The notes beneath the pieces are model-generated. The model searched no databases. It was not told where the DNA came from and worked only from the letters and a program-made list of their open reading frames with translations. A stretch of DNA of 64,000 nt from Bin125 sp026705025 (GTDB lineage Bacteria; Chloroflexota; Dehalococcoidia; Bin125), in contig JAPPBN010000012.1 of assembly GCA_026705025.1 (NCBI GenBank), positions 1 through 64,000 of the forward strand, read 5' to 3'. Position 1 is the stretch's first letter. Each line of letters opens with the position of its first letter. Shown piece by piece: positions 8,021 through 16,351 of this stretch. Made by a program: the position numbers and the translations under genes.

Positions 8021-9387
8021 TGACCACCACGACGCTTTCGACGGAACCACTGGAACTCGCATCGCGCCTGCTCGAGCTTGCCGAGGCGGCGGGCGCCGAC
8101 CAGGCCGACGCCGTCGCGGTCAGTTCGACCAATGCCTCCACCACCGTACGCAAGCAACAGGTCGAGAAGGTCTCTGAGTCCACCGCTCGATCCGTTGGCC
8201 TGCGCGTCATCCTCGATGGCAGACAGGCGACCGTCTCGACCAGCGACGTCAGCGACGCGGCACTGGCCGAGACAGTAGAAACGGCGCTCGAACTCGCGCG
8301 GGTCTCCGAGCCCGACCCATTTGCCGGCCTCGCCGAGCCCTCAGAACAGGCCCGCAGCACGCCGCAACTCGCATTGTTCGATGAACAGATCCCGGAAGTC
8401 GACGGCGAACATCGGCTCGGTCAGGCTCTGGCCTGCGAGCAGTCTGCGATCGACGCCGATCCCAGAATCGTCAACAGCGGCGGAGCCACGTTCAGCACCA
8501 ACTTCAGCAGTTTCGCCCTGGTCGACACGAATGGCTTCGCGGGCGCGTACGCCGACACCTCCGCTTCGATGTGGGTCGAAGTCATGGCCCAGGAGGAGGA
8601 CGGCCAGCTGCGCAATGCCGGGTGGTCGACATCCGAGCGCAGCCTGCATCGGCTGGACAAGCCGGAGGACGTCGGCCGCGAGGCTGCCGCACGTGCGCTG
8701 CGCCAGCTCGGCGCCTCCAAGACGTCAACCTGCGAGGTACCAGTCATCTGGGAGCCACGCATGGCCGCCGGATTGGCTGGCATCGTCTCCGGCGCGGCCA
8801 GCGGAGAGGCGCTCTACCGCAAGGCCACCTTCCTGGCCGATCGGCAGGAGACGATGGTCGCGTCGCCGCTCCTCACGATCATCGACGATGCGACGTTGGC
8901 CAATCGGCTGGGATCGCGACCCTTCGACGGTGAGGGCGTCGTCACCCGACGCAACGCGCTGGTCGAGCGCGGCATGTTCCAGGGCTTCCTCTTCGACTCC
9001 TACAACGCCCGGCGGCTCGATGCGGCCAGTACGGGCTCAGCCTGGCGCAGCGTCGGCGGCCTGCCCCAGATCGGCAGCGGCAACCTCTCAATCGAAGCGG
9101 GCAAAACATCCCCGGAGGCGATCATCTCCGAGATCGACGATGGCCTCTATCTGACCACCCTGATGGGCTTCGGGATCAACTACACCACCGGCGACTTCTC
9201 CCGCGGCGCCGCCGGAATCTGGATCCGCAACGGCGAGCTGGCCGAACCGGTCCAGGAGATCAACGTCTCCGGCAACCTGCTTGAGATGTTCCAACGCATC
9301 GATGCGGTCGGCAACGACGCCCAGTGGTTTGGCGCCACTTCGGCTCCGACGCTGCGCATGTCGAGGATGACGGTCAGCGGCGTCTGA
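8020..9387 (+). CDS. pmbA: TldE/PmbA, partner of TldD
   Basis: 455-residue TldE/PmbA homologue. It lacks the HExxxH motif seen in the upstream gene, as expected for the structural partner that shapes the proteolytic chamber. Conserved stretches include TVRKQQVEKV near the start, SGEALYRKATFLA, and the C-terminal FGINYTTGDFSRGAAGIWI. The start codon shares one base with the tldD stop (TGATG), so equimolar synthesis by coupling is likely. It converges with the hot-dog genes, leaving only 12 bases. Confidence 0.93.
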   Translation: MTTTTLSTEPLELASRLLELAEAAGADQADAVAVSSTNASTTVRKQQVEKVSESTARSVGLRVILDGRQATVSTSDVSDAALAETVETALELARVSEPDPFAGLAEPSEQARSTPQLALFDEQIPEVDGEHRLGQALACEQSAIDADPRIVNSGGATFSTNFSSFALVDTNGFAGAYADTSASMWVEVMAQEEDGQLRNAGWSTSERSLHRLDKPEDVGREAAARALRQLGASKTSTCEVPVIWEPRMAAGLAGIVSGAASGEALYRKATFLADRQETMVASPLLTIIDDATLANRLGSRPFDGEGVVTRRNALVERGMFQGFLFDSYNARRLDAASTGSAWRSVGGLPQIGSGNLSIEAGKTSPEAIISEIDDGLYLTTLMGFGINYTTGDFSRGAAGIWIRNGELAEPVQEINVSGNLLEMFQRIDAVGNDAQWFGATSAPTLRMSRMTVSGV

Positions 9388-9399
9388 CCAGTCAGCCGA

Positions 9400-9837
9400 T
9401 CAGCCTGCCTCGGGCATCAGCAACACCGCCGAGGAGCGGACGCTGCGGTCGCCGCTTGCCTGTTCGATCCACAGCTCCAGGTAGATCTCTCTGCCGCCCT
9501 CGGTCGACTCGATGCGCGTCACCTGGCCGCCGATCGTGAAGCGGTTGCCGTGATAGTCGGGACGCCGGAATCCCGACTGCAGCCGCACGATCCTGCCATC
9601 GGGCTTCGCCAACTGCCGCAGGTAGGCGAGCAGGTACGCGGACTTGTACTCCGCCGGAATCAGCGGCCGCTCCAGTCCGGTCGCGCGGGCGGCAACTGGG
9701 TCGAGGAAGATCGGAATTGCAAAGCCGGCCGCGCCAATGAATTTCGCGACATCCATGATGTCGGGCGCGAGCGAGCGCTCAGGCAGCGGCGTGCCCTCGC
9801 TCAGTTCTCCCAGGTCAACCAGTCGAGGCAGCGGCAC
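9400..9837 (-). CDS. MaoC-like hot-dog fold protein
   Basis: A 145-residue probable hot-dog fold protein of the MaoC/FAS1-dehydratase-like superfamily. Recognisable are the N-terminal EGTPLPERS, the IPAEYKSAYLLAYLRQ hot-dog helix and the FRRPDYHGNRFTIGGQVTR strand region. The hydratase dyad Asp/His cannot be placed confidently, so activity is uncertain. It starts with GTG, 14 bases after the stop of the next hot-dog gene, and is third in a three-gene operon. Likely roles are hydration of unsaturated acyl-CoA or a structural partner in a heteromeric hydratase. Confidence 0.72.
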   Translation of the reverse strand: MPLPRLVDLGELSEGTPLPERSLAPDIMDVAKFIGAAGFAIPIFLDPVAARATGLERPLIPAEYKSAYLLAYLRQLAKPDGRIVRLQSGFRRPDYHGNRFTIGGQVTRIESTEGGREIYLELWIEQASGDRSVRSSAVLLMPEAG

Positions 9838-9851
9838 AGGGCTCGGCAGAT

Positions 9852-10268
9852 CTAGTCGAACGCGATCGTTGCCGCGCCGCGCACCGAGCGGTCGCCCTGC
9901 GGGTTGTCGATGTGGATCTCCAGGTCGACCATCCGCCGTCCCTCAGCCTCATATGTGCGAGTCACCTCGCCGCCGATCGTCATCTCGGCGTTGTGCACGT
10001 CGGGCCGGCGATGATTGAGTTGTAACCGCGTGATCTGATTGCGACCGAAGTGCCGGCGCAGGTACTGGTCGAGGAAACCCTGCTTCATGTTGCCCGGCAC
10101 GATCGGTCCGGGCAGGCCCATCTTCTCCTGCGCGAACTCCGGATCGAGGAATTGCGGACCCGCATTGCCGGTCGCGTTGCAGAACCCGACCACCTGCTCG
10201 GTCGTCGGCGTGCGATGCTCGTTCGGCAGTTCGGCGCCTTCCTGAAGTTCGTCGTATTGGTACGCCAT
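9852..10268 (-). CDS. MaoC-like hot-dog fold protein
   Basis: 138 residues, same architecture as its downstream neighbour: EGAELPNEHRTPT at the start, the central VPGNMKQGFLDQYLRRHFG helix and RRPDVHNAEMTIGGEVTR. The two share the RRPD-x-HN/HG and TIGG patterns and a C-terminal GDRSVR segment, so they look like paralogues that may pair as a heterodimer. It follows the first hot-dog gene by 7 bases. A MaoC-type enoyl-CoA hydratase role is inferred from the fold, not from visible catalytic residues. Confidence 0.75.
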   Translation of the reverse strand: MAYQYDELQEGAELPNEHRTPTTEQVVGFCNATGNAGPQFLDPEFAQEKMGLPGPIVPGNMKQGFLDQYLRRHFGRNQITRLQLNHRRPDVHNAEMTIGGEVTRTYEAEGRRMVDLEIHIDNPQGDRSVRGAATIAFD

Positions 10269-10275
10269 CGTGGCC

Positions 10276-10746
10276 CTACTCTCCGGTGTGCCGGGTCTGG
10301 AAGTGCGTCACGGTGCGGCGCACCCGTGCGACCTCCACCTCGTCCTGGTTGGTGTAGACCCATTCGTGGTGGATGAAGAGCGAGTGACCCACGCGGCCGC
10401 CGATCCGTTCCTGGATCTCGGCCAGCCTGGGGACGATCGTCAGTTTGTCGCCCAGGTGGATATCCGCCTTGACCTCCCAGGCGTCGGCCGCCATGAGTGC
10501 GCGCTCAGGGGCGTCGGGTACTTCGAGCTGTCGCTGCGACGTGCTGGTCGTGAGCAGCGCATACGTCGGAATCGGATAGGACGTGTCGCCCGACTCGACG
10601 GCCGCCAGGAGATCCGGATCTTCCTCGTCCAGCGCATGCATCAGCCGCAGCACGAGTTCCTTGTCGACCGTGACATTGCGCGCTTCGCCCTCGGTCCCGA
10701 TCGCGGCTTCCATTGCGGGCGTGATCAGACTCTCGTCATCGCTCAT
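10276..10746 (-). CDS. FAS1-like dehydratase domain protein
   Basis: 156 residues resembling the FAS1-like/HTD2-type N-terminal MaoC dehydratase domain: an early helix (VLRLMHALDEEDPD), TYALLTTS, then the WEVKADIHLGDKLTIVPRLAEI strand pair and the HSLFIHHEWVYTNQ segment. In mycobacterial HadA/B/C-like systems such half-domains work as heterodimers, which fits the two hot-dog genes directly downstream. It is the first gene of the operon. Substrate is unknown; acyl-CoA dehydration in catabolism is the likeliest role given the acyl-CoA enzymes nearby. Confidence 0.75.
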   Translation of the reverse strand: MSDDESLITPAMEAAIGTEGEARNVTVDKELVLRLMHALDEEDPDLLAAVESGDTSYPIPTYALLTTSTSQRQLEVPDAPERALMAADAWEVKADIHLGDKLTIVPRLAEIQERIGGRVGHSLFIHHEWVYTNQDEVEVARVRRTVTHFQTRHTGE

Positions 10747-10783
10747 GGTTGACTCATTTCCAGCGCCGACTTGTCAGTGAAGT

Positions 10784-10814
10784 GGGCGATCACAGGCTCG
10801 TTCAAGTATCGCCC
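10784..10814. promoter_or_regulatory. Inverted repeat between two minus-strand genes
   Basis: GGGCGAT (10784-10790) pairs with ATCGCCC (10808-10814) across a 17-base loop. It lies in the 94-base gap between the DinB-like gene and the three-gene hot-dog operon. It may terminate the upstream gene or mark the operon promoter. There is no T tract. Confidence 0.25.
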
Positions 10815-10840
10815 GCAGGCGGCTCTCGCGCTACGGGAAC

Positions 10841-11302
10841 CTAGTGGTCGTCGCCGAGGAAGCTGTCGAGATCCTCGCTGTGTTCGACGTAGTGATGCGT
10901 GACGACTCCCTCGACCATTCGGTTGATCGTTTTGCCTTCGCCAAACCGTCCCGGATCGACTGCGCTCACGGCAGCCGCGAACTGTTGATGGCCGTCGTCG
11001 AATGCCGCCCGCGCCTCTTCGTAGCTCTGGTCGCCTCGTTCGGCGACGAAGTCCGGGTTCCAGTCCTCTGGATCTGAGTAATCCACGCCCTCGGGGGTCG
11101 GGCGCTGACCGGCGTTCATTCGCTCCACCGCAATCGTCATCTCGGTCAGCCAGCCGTGCATGTGCTGCAACATCTGCGCCACCGACCACTCGCCAATCGC
11201 GCCTTCCCACGACCCATGCGCTTCGTCGATCCGATTCAGCCGCTCATCCAGCGACGCTTTGGCCTCTGCCATCTCATCCAACGTCGATGCCCGGTCAGTC
11301 AT
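10841..11302 (-). CDS. DinB-like four-helix-bundle protein
   Basis: 153 residues with the DinB/YfiT-like pattern: an N-terminal helix with IGEWSVAQMLQHMHGWL (metal-ligand His at the WSVAQMLQHMHGW site), a middle loop rich in Pro/Asp, and a C-terminal helix with THHYVEHSEDLDSFL. The three separated histidine positions fit the family's metal site. Members include thiol-dependent transferases and stress proteins of unknown activity. It follows the MBL hydrolase gene by 34 bases on the same strand. Confidence 0.78.
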   Translation of the reverse strand: MTDRASTLDEMAEAKASLDERLNRIDEAHGSWEGAIGEWSVAQMLQHMHGWLTEMTIAVERMNAGQRPTPEGVDYSDPEDWNPDFVAERGDQSYEEARAAFDDGHQQFAAAVSAVDPGRFGEGKTINRMVEGVVTHHYVEHSEDLDSFLGDDH

Positions 11303-11336
11303 CGCGACCCTCCTGTCGAAAACTGGTTGGTTGAGT

Positions 11337-12116
11337 TCAGTTTGGAAGAATCAGACCGCCGGGAGAGCGCCGCTCGCCCGGATTGAGGCCGCGTTGCTGC
11401 AGGGTTTGCAGAATGAAGGGATTCTGCACCCGCTCGGCGCCCAACGTTGTCTGGTCCATGTGGCCGGGCAGCACGATCGTCTCGTCGGGCAGCATCAGCA
11501 GCTTGTCGACGATCGACGACATCTCCTCGTTGAAGTCGCCGCCCGGCAGGTCGGTCCGGCCGATGCTGTTGCGGAACAACGTATCGCCCGAGAACAACAC
11601 CCCGTGCCCGTAGAAGCAGACCGAACCCCGGGTATGGCCCGGGGTGTGAATCACCTGTAACTCAACACCGTCGACTTCGACGTTCTGCTCGTCTTCGATG
11701 TAATGGTCGGGGTCGGGCGGCTGCTCGACCTGCATGCCGAATCGCGCCGCCGATTCAGCCGCGCCCTGCAAGATGTCCAGGTCAGCCTCGTGCAGGAGGA
11801 ATGTCGCATTGTCGTCGGACTGCACGCCGCGCACGCCCAGCACGTGGTCGAGATGGGCGTGCGAATTAGCGATCATCTTGATCTTGACGCCCATCTCCGA
11901 CGCCATGTGAACAATGTCGTCGGCCTGTTCGCCGGGATCGATACAGATCGCCTCGCCGGTGCGGCGGTTGCCGATCACCCAACAGTTTTCTTGAAACGCG
12001 CCGACAATCAGGCCGCGAACTTCGATCTCGTTGACGTAAGGCTCACCCGACGTGTCCTCGTCGTGGTCGTGGCCGCTTTCGAGATCCTGCCCCTGCAGGT
12101 CGTCCGCCTGCGCCAT
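11337..12116 (-). CDS. MBL-fold hydrolase (glyoxalase II-like)
   Basis: 259-residue metallo-beta-lactamase fold hydrolase. The dinuclear metal site looks complete: SHAHLDH (H86, H88, D90, H91), H161 in TPGHTRG, D178 in SGDTLF and H219 in LPGHM. The FRNSIGRTDLPGGD segment is typical of YcbL/glyoxalase II-like thioesterases. An extra 30-residue acidic, His-containing N-terminus (DHDEDTSG) precedes the fold. It begins one base after the stop of the PAC2 gene, so translation is probably coupled. Likely an acylglutathione- or other thioester hydrolase; exact substrate is unknown. Confidence 0.9.
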   Translation of the reverse strand: MAQADDLQGQDLESGHDHDEDTSGEPYVNEIEVRGLIVGAFQENCWVIGNRRTGEAICIDPGEQADDIVHMASEMGVKIKMIANSHAHLDHVLGVRGVQSDDNATFLLHEADLDILQGAAESAARFGMQVEQPPDPDHYIEDEQNVEVDGVELQVIHTPGHTRGSVCFYGHGVLFSGDTLFRNSIGRTDLPGGDFNEEMSSIVDKLLMLPDETIVLPGHMDQTTLGAERVQNPFILQTLQQRGLNPGERRSPGGLILPN

Positions 12117-12117
12117 G

Positions 12118-13014
12118 TCAGTTAGCCTCGTCGCCGCGCAGCAGGCGGTTCACGGCCTCCATGATGTCGTCGCTGTCGAGCGGAGCTTCTGAGGACGCGT
12201 CCTGCGGCGACTCCTCGTCCGACTGCGCTTCCAGGTTGCGCACGTAATCGCGGATGTCGGGCTTGTCCTCCAGCGCGGTATCAATTTGGGCCCGATAGCG
12301 TTCCTGCGCGCCGTCCAGATGCCGTAGATCGAGATCCAGGCTGAAGACGCGGTCCAGTTCAGTTAGCAGCGCCTTCGTCGCGCCTGGATTGTGCCGCGAA
12401 GTCACATAGTGCGGCACCGAAGCCCAGAACCCCATGTGCGGCACCTGGGCAATCCGGCAGGCGTCGCCGATCGAGCCGACGATACCCGTCGGTCCCTCGT
12501 AACGAGACGTCTGAAATCCGAACTGCTTCTGACGCTCGGGATTGGAAGATCCGCCCGACACCTTGGTCGGCCGCGTGTGCGCAACGTCCGCCAGCAACGC
12601 GCCCAGGGTCACGACCTCTTCCGCCCCGGCCTGCTCGGCCACCTGCAGCACCGCTCGGCAGTAGCGGCGCCAGCGCAGATCCGGCTCGGTTCCCAGTCCC
12701 AGGATCAGATCGTGGTCAGCCTCAGGCCGGCGCAGAACGGTGAACTCGGTCAGCGGCCAGACCACTTCCCGGCGAGCATTGTCGCCGTCGACCCACTTCA
12801 CCGTCGGCCGATGCTCGGTGAAGACGAAGAACTCGTCCGAGTCGAGCGACGCGACCGGCGCGGCCGGATCGAGATTGCGCAGGAACTTGACCGCATCGGT
12901 CGCCGCCTCGGCAGCGTCGTTCCAGCCAAAGAACGCCAGCACCAGGACTGGGCGGCGAAGATCGTCGGGCAACCCGTCGATCGTCAGCGCGTCGTCGATG
13001 CGTTCGTTGCTCAT
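12118..13014 (-). CDS. PAC2 family protein
   Basis: 298-residue protein with the PAC2 (proteasome assembly chaperone 2-like) fold typical of Actinobacteria and Chloroflexi: an N-terminal RPVLVLAFFGWNDAAEAAT segment, central VVTLGALLADVAHTRPTKVSG, and GPTGIVGSIGDACR. The C-terminal 40 residues are acidic and likely disordered. In bacteria the function is unestablished; the family is often linked to protein quality control by name only. It is upstream of and tightly spaced with the MBL hydrolase gene. Confidence 0.85.
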   Translation of the reverse strand: MSNERIDDALTIDGLPDDLRRPVLVLAFFGWNDAAEAATDAVKFLRNLDPAAPVASLDSDEFFVFTEHRPTVKWVDGDNARREVVWPLTEFTVLRRPEADHDLILGLGTEPDLRWRRYCRAVLQVAEQAGAEEVVTLGALLADVAHTRPTKVSGGSSNPERQKQFGFQTSRYEGPTGIVGSIGDACRIAQVPHMGFWASVPHYVTSRHNPGATKALLTELDRVFSLDLDLRHLDGAQERYRAQIDTALEDKPDIRDYVRNLEAQSDEESPQDASSEAPLDSDDIMEAVNRLLRGDEAN

Positions 13015-13054
13015 GTGGTGAGGGTAGTCCCTACGGAAACTGCGCCGCAGTCAA

Positions 13055-14014
13055 CTAGAGTTCGACCGCGCCGTACTTCTCACGGAGGGCGGGCACGACC
13101 TCGTTGATGTAGACCGCCAGCGCCTCCTCGCTCCACGGCGCTCTCAATGCCACGTTGACGCCCGCGGCGCCGGCGTCGCAGTACATCGAAACCCGATCGA
13201 AGGCGTCGTCGGGCCTGCCTTGCAGCGCGCCTTCCGAAACGCGGTCGGCCTGATCGCCCCACTGTTCCACCAGCTTCTGCCGGGCGATCTCAGCTTCAGC
13301 CTCGGTCGGACTGAGATTGAACTGCAGGTTGACCGTACGGTCGATCGTCGCCGGGTCACGGCCCTGCTCGTCGCAACGGACGTCGAGCACGCCGGACAGC
13401 CGCGCGAACTCCTCTGGACCGATGTAGGGCACGTTCCAGCCATCCGCATATTGGGCGGCCATGCGCAGCGTCTTACGCTCGCCTCGCCCGCCAATCCACA
13501 GAGGAACGTGTTCCTGGACCGGGCGCGGCTCGTTGGTGGCGTTGAGCGCGTTGTAGTGAACGCCCTCGAAGCTGGTCCGCTCCTGCGAGAGCATGCCCTT
13601 GATGATCTGGGTGCCTTCCTCGAGCATCTCGAAGCGCGTCCCCAGGCTGGGCCAGCCGTAGCCGAACCCCTCAAACTCCATCTGGTGCCAGCCCGCGCCC
13701 AGCCCCGGCTCGATCCGGCCGTTGGAGATGTGATCCAGCGTCATCAGCGACTTCGCCAGGTACGCCGGATTGCGATAGGGCACGCAAAACACGAGGCAGC
13801 CGATCCGCACGCGCTCGGTCTCCGCGGCGATCGTGGCCATGCAGGTCAATGACTCGAAGTGCGGCGAAGTTCCGTCAACCGGCGGCGCCTCGTAGAAGTG
13901 ATCCCAGACTGAGATCCAATCCATCCCCTGCTCGTCGATCCAGCGCCAGAGGCGGCGCAGATCGCCCATCGTCACATTTTGCTGTCCGGTGTGAACCCCA
14001 AACGATACGGCCAT
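13055..14014 (-). CDS. LLM-class (F420-dependent-like) oxidoreductase
   Basis: 319-residue TIM-barrel oxidoreductase of the luciferase-like monooxygenase superfamily. Typical features are an early DWISVWDHFYEAP, the RVRIGCLVFCVPYRNPA strand, EPGLGAGWHQMEFEGFGYG, and PLWIGGRGERKTLRMAAQYADGWN. In this group the cofactor is usually F420 or FMN; which one cannot be told from sequence alone. The frame could begin at a TTG at 14032, but the ATG at 14014 has GGGAG upstream and starts at the first barrel strand (MAVSFGVHTG). It follows the glycosylase gene by 63 bases. Confidence 0.9.
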   Translation of the reverse strand: MAVSFGVHTGQQNVTMGDLRRLWRWIDEQGMDWISVWDHFYEAPPVDGTSPHFESLTCMATIAAETERVRIGCLVFCVPYRNPAYLAKSLMTLDHISNGRIEPGLGAGWHQMEFEGFGYGWPSLGTRFEMLEEGTQIIKGMLSQERTSFEGVHYNALNATNEPRPVQEHVPLWIGGRGERKTLRMAAQYADGWNVPYIGPEEFARLSGVLDVRCDEQGRDPATIDRTVNLQFNLSPTEAEAEIARQKLVEQWGDQADRVSEGALQGRPDDAFDRVSMYCDAGAAGVNVALRAPWSEEALAVYINEVVPALREKYGAVEL

Positions 14015-14077
14015 CGGAATTCGCTCCCTCAAGGGCGCCCGAGCGGTGGGCGCGCAGTGGGTCGAGGATAGCGGCCG

Positions 14078-14605
14078 TTAGTCGGGCAACTCGACCGGGA
14101 TCACGTCGCGCCAGCCGGGGATATCCATGCCGTAGTAGCGGGCCAGCAGCAGGATCGCGATCTTTTGCTTGGCCGGTCCGACGCCGGGCACGCCGCCCAG
14201 CCGCTTCATGATCGTCTTCGCGTCGGGCTGGTTATCCCAGATGTTCTCCGCGTTGTTCTCGAACTCATCGCGCACCATCGCGCAGGCGGCCTGGACGCGT
14301 TTGCCCATCGACGCCGGGAAGCGGTGGATCGCCGGCTTCTCGCGGAAGATGGTGAGGAACTCCTCCTCGTCCATCTCGGCGATCTGCGCCGGATCGAGGT
14401 GCCCCAGCCGCTGCTTCAGATCGCGCGGCCCGCTGAACGCCTTGGTCGTCGAGATCTGCTGGTCCAGCACGATCGCGATCAACAGGGCGTTCGGATCGTT
14501 CGCCAACAGCTCGTTCGCGTCATCGTCGTTGGTGAACTTGATCATCGGAGTCCCGGCGTCGGTGAACTCCGGCACCAGGTCGACGTACATCTCGGGGTTG
14601 CCCAT
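14078..14605 (-). CDS. HhH-GPD family DNA glycosylase-like protein
   Basis: 175-residue protein with a helix-hairpin-helix motif (RLGGVPGVGPAKQKIAI at about 135-151), which binds DNA backbone in the endonuclease III/AlkA superfamily. The D in GWRDVIP near 165 fits the downstream Asp of the family. It lacks the four-Cys iron-sulfur loop of endonuclease III. It most resembles the short, uncharacterised HhH-GPD group found in high-GC Gram-positive genomes. A base-excision role is plausible but unproven. The small membrane protein gene lies 13 bases upstream. Confidence 0.82.
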   Translation of the reverse strand: MGNPEMYVDLVPEFTDAGTPMIKFTNDDDANELLANDPNALLIAIVLDQQISTTKAFSGPRDLKQRLGHLDPAQIAEMDEEEFLTIFREKPAIHRFPASMGKRVQAACAMVRDEFENNAENIWDNQPDAKTIMKRLGGVPGVGPAKQKIAILLLARYYGMDIPGWRDVIPVELPD

Positions 14606-14618
14606 GTCGGTGTTCCTG

Positions 14619-14855
14619 TCAGGTCAGTTTCTCAATGGCGGCATTCGCGGCAATGATCAGAGCGCCAATCGCGATCATCCAGCGGACCAACCGAAGCTCC
14701 ATGGCTCTCAAATCTGCGTACGTCGGCAACTGGTTGAACTCCGAAGACAGCCCTTCGGCGAATTCACCTGCTGCATCGGGATCGCCTCTGAACTTGCGCA
14801 TCAACGCTGTCCAGGCCGGGACATTGATCCGGTGCGGCATCGGTACGTTTGCCAT
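14619..14855 (-). CDS. Small single-pass membrane protein
   Basis: 78 residues: a hydrophilic N-terminal half, a short charged helix (YADLRAMELRLVRW) and a hydrophobic C-terminal segment (about 57-75). This helix-then-membrane ending resembles small DUF1640/coiled-coil-type proteins, but similarity is weak. AGAGG lies five bases before the ATG, supporting a real gene. It sits 13 bases ahead of the glycosylase gene. Function unknown. Confidence 0.6.
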   Translation of the reverse strand: MANVPMPHRINVPAWTALMRKFRGDPDAAGEFAEGLSSEFNQLPTYADLRAMELRLVRWMIAIGALIIAANAAIEKLT

Positions 14856-14914
14856 GTTGCCTCTCTACCTGCATCCATCGACATTCCTATCATAGCGGCG
14901 ATGCGTCCGCAGAC

Positions 14915-16312
14915 TCAGGGAAACAGGCCAAGTTCGAGGTAGCTCTGCGCGACCAATTCTAGCGAGTACAAGTACGCCGCCGTGCGCAGATCGGGCAGGT
15001 TTCGCTCGCTGCGCAGGTCGGAGATGCGCTGATACGACTCGCCCATCGTCTTGGCCAGTGAGTTATGCACGATATCGATCTCCGTTGGGCCGCGCTCAAG
15101 CATGGCCCGTTCCTGCAGCGGCACGGCGCTGCCCGTGATCGCCTGCATCGTGTCGAGGATGCGGCGATTCTGCATGTCGGCCGTGCCGGTCAGCATCCGA
15201 TCGAACGAGACGTGTGACAGGTTCTTGATCCATTCGAAGTAGGAAACTGTCACCCCGCCGGCGTTGAGGTAGAGATCGGGAATCAACGTGATGCCCCGCT
15301 CACGCAGGATGCGGTCTGCCTCCGGCGTGGTCGGCGCATTGGCCGCCTCAGCGATGATTTCGGCGCGGATGCGGTCGGCATTGTCGACCGTGATCTGATG
15401 CTCCAGCGCGGCAGGGACGAGGATGTCGCACGATTGCTCCAGCGTCTCCAGCGAGTTGGCGAAGACTTGCCCGGCCGGGAAGTTGCCGATCCCGCCATGC
15501 TCCCAGCGATGCCGGGCGATCGCTTCCATGTCCAGCCCGTTCGGGTCGTACAGACCGGCGTCATGCTCGGCGATCCCTACGATCCGCGCCCCATGGTCGG
15601 ACAGTTCGCGCGCGGCGTGATAGCCGACATTGCCCAGCCCCTGCACGATCACCCGCTTGCCGTCCAGTCCGGGCGAGAGATCATGTCCGGCCCTGGCGTC
15701 GGCCAGGCAGTTGATGATCCCGTGAAACACACCCAACCCGGTCGCCTCGCGCCGGCCTGGAATCCCGTGCAGCGACAGGGGCTTGCCCGTGACGCAGGCG
15801 AAGTGGTTGATGTCGTGCGGGTTCAGCGTGCGATAGGTGTCGGCAATCCAGGCCATCTCCCGCGCGCTGGTGCCGTAGTCGGGTGCCGGGACATCGATCG
15901 ACGGACCAATGAACTGGTGTCGATTGAGCTCGATCACCAGACGGCGCGTGACCCGCTCGACGAACTCCGGCGAGCGTTGGTAGGGATCGATACAGACCCC
16001 GCCCTTGGCCCCGCCGAAGGGCACATCGACGATCGCGCACTTGAACGTCATCAGCGCCGCGAGTCCCCTGACTTCGTCCGCGTCGACCATCGTCGAGTAG
16101 CGGATGCCGCCCTTGGTCGGCAGACGGTGATGGCTGTGCTGCGCTCGGTATGCCTCGATGACCTCGATTTCCCCGGCGTCGTTCTCGACCGGGAAGGACA
16201 TCTGGTAGACGTTGTTGCAGGTCTTGACCTGCTCGAGCAGGCGCGGATCCAACTCCGAGTACTGCGCCGCCGCCTCGAAGTACTCCGTGAAGTCGTCGTA
16301 CAGCGTGGCCAT
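14915..16312 (-). CDS. Glutamate dehydrogenase family (Glu/Leu/Phe/Val)
   Basis: 465-residue amino-acid dehydrogenase that interconverts glutamate and 2-oxoglutarate with ammonia, using NAD(P). Active-site lysines are visible in PTKGGIR (K67), MTFKCAIVDVPFGG (K91) and AKGG (K103). The nucleotide-binding GLGNVG motif is near residue 210. Length suits the hexameric class-I family (about 420-450) with slight extensions. It follows the acyl-CoA dehydrogenase gene by 39 bases. Glutamate is the commonest substrate, but branched-chain specificity cannot be excluded. Confidence 0.94.
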   Translation of the reverse strand: MATLYDDFTEYFEAAAQYSELDPRLLEQVKTCNNVYQMSFPVENDAGEIEVIEAYRAQHSHHRLPTKGGIRYSTMVDADEVRGLAALMTFKCAIVDVPFGGAKGGVCIDPYQRSPEFVERVTRRLVIELNRHQFIGPSIDVPAPDYGTSAREMAWIADTYRTLNPHDINHFACVTGKPLSLHGIPGRREATGLGVFHGIINCLADARAGHDLSPGLDGKRVIVQGLGNVGYHAARELSDHGARIVGIAEHDAGLYDPNGLDMEAIARHRWEHGGIGNFPAGQVFANSLETLEQSCDILVPAALEHQITVDNADRIRAEIIAEAANAPTTPEADRILRERGITLIPDLYLNAGGVTVSYFEWIKNLSHVSFDRMLTGTADMQNRRILDTMQAITGSAVPLQERAMLERGPTEIDIVHNSLAKTMGESYQRISDLRSERNLPDLRTAAYLYSLELVAQSYLELGLFP

Positions 16313-16351
16313 GCAGCCGCTCCTGCAACGTGACCGGCGCGCGACCGCGTC

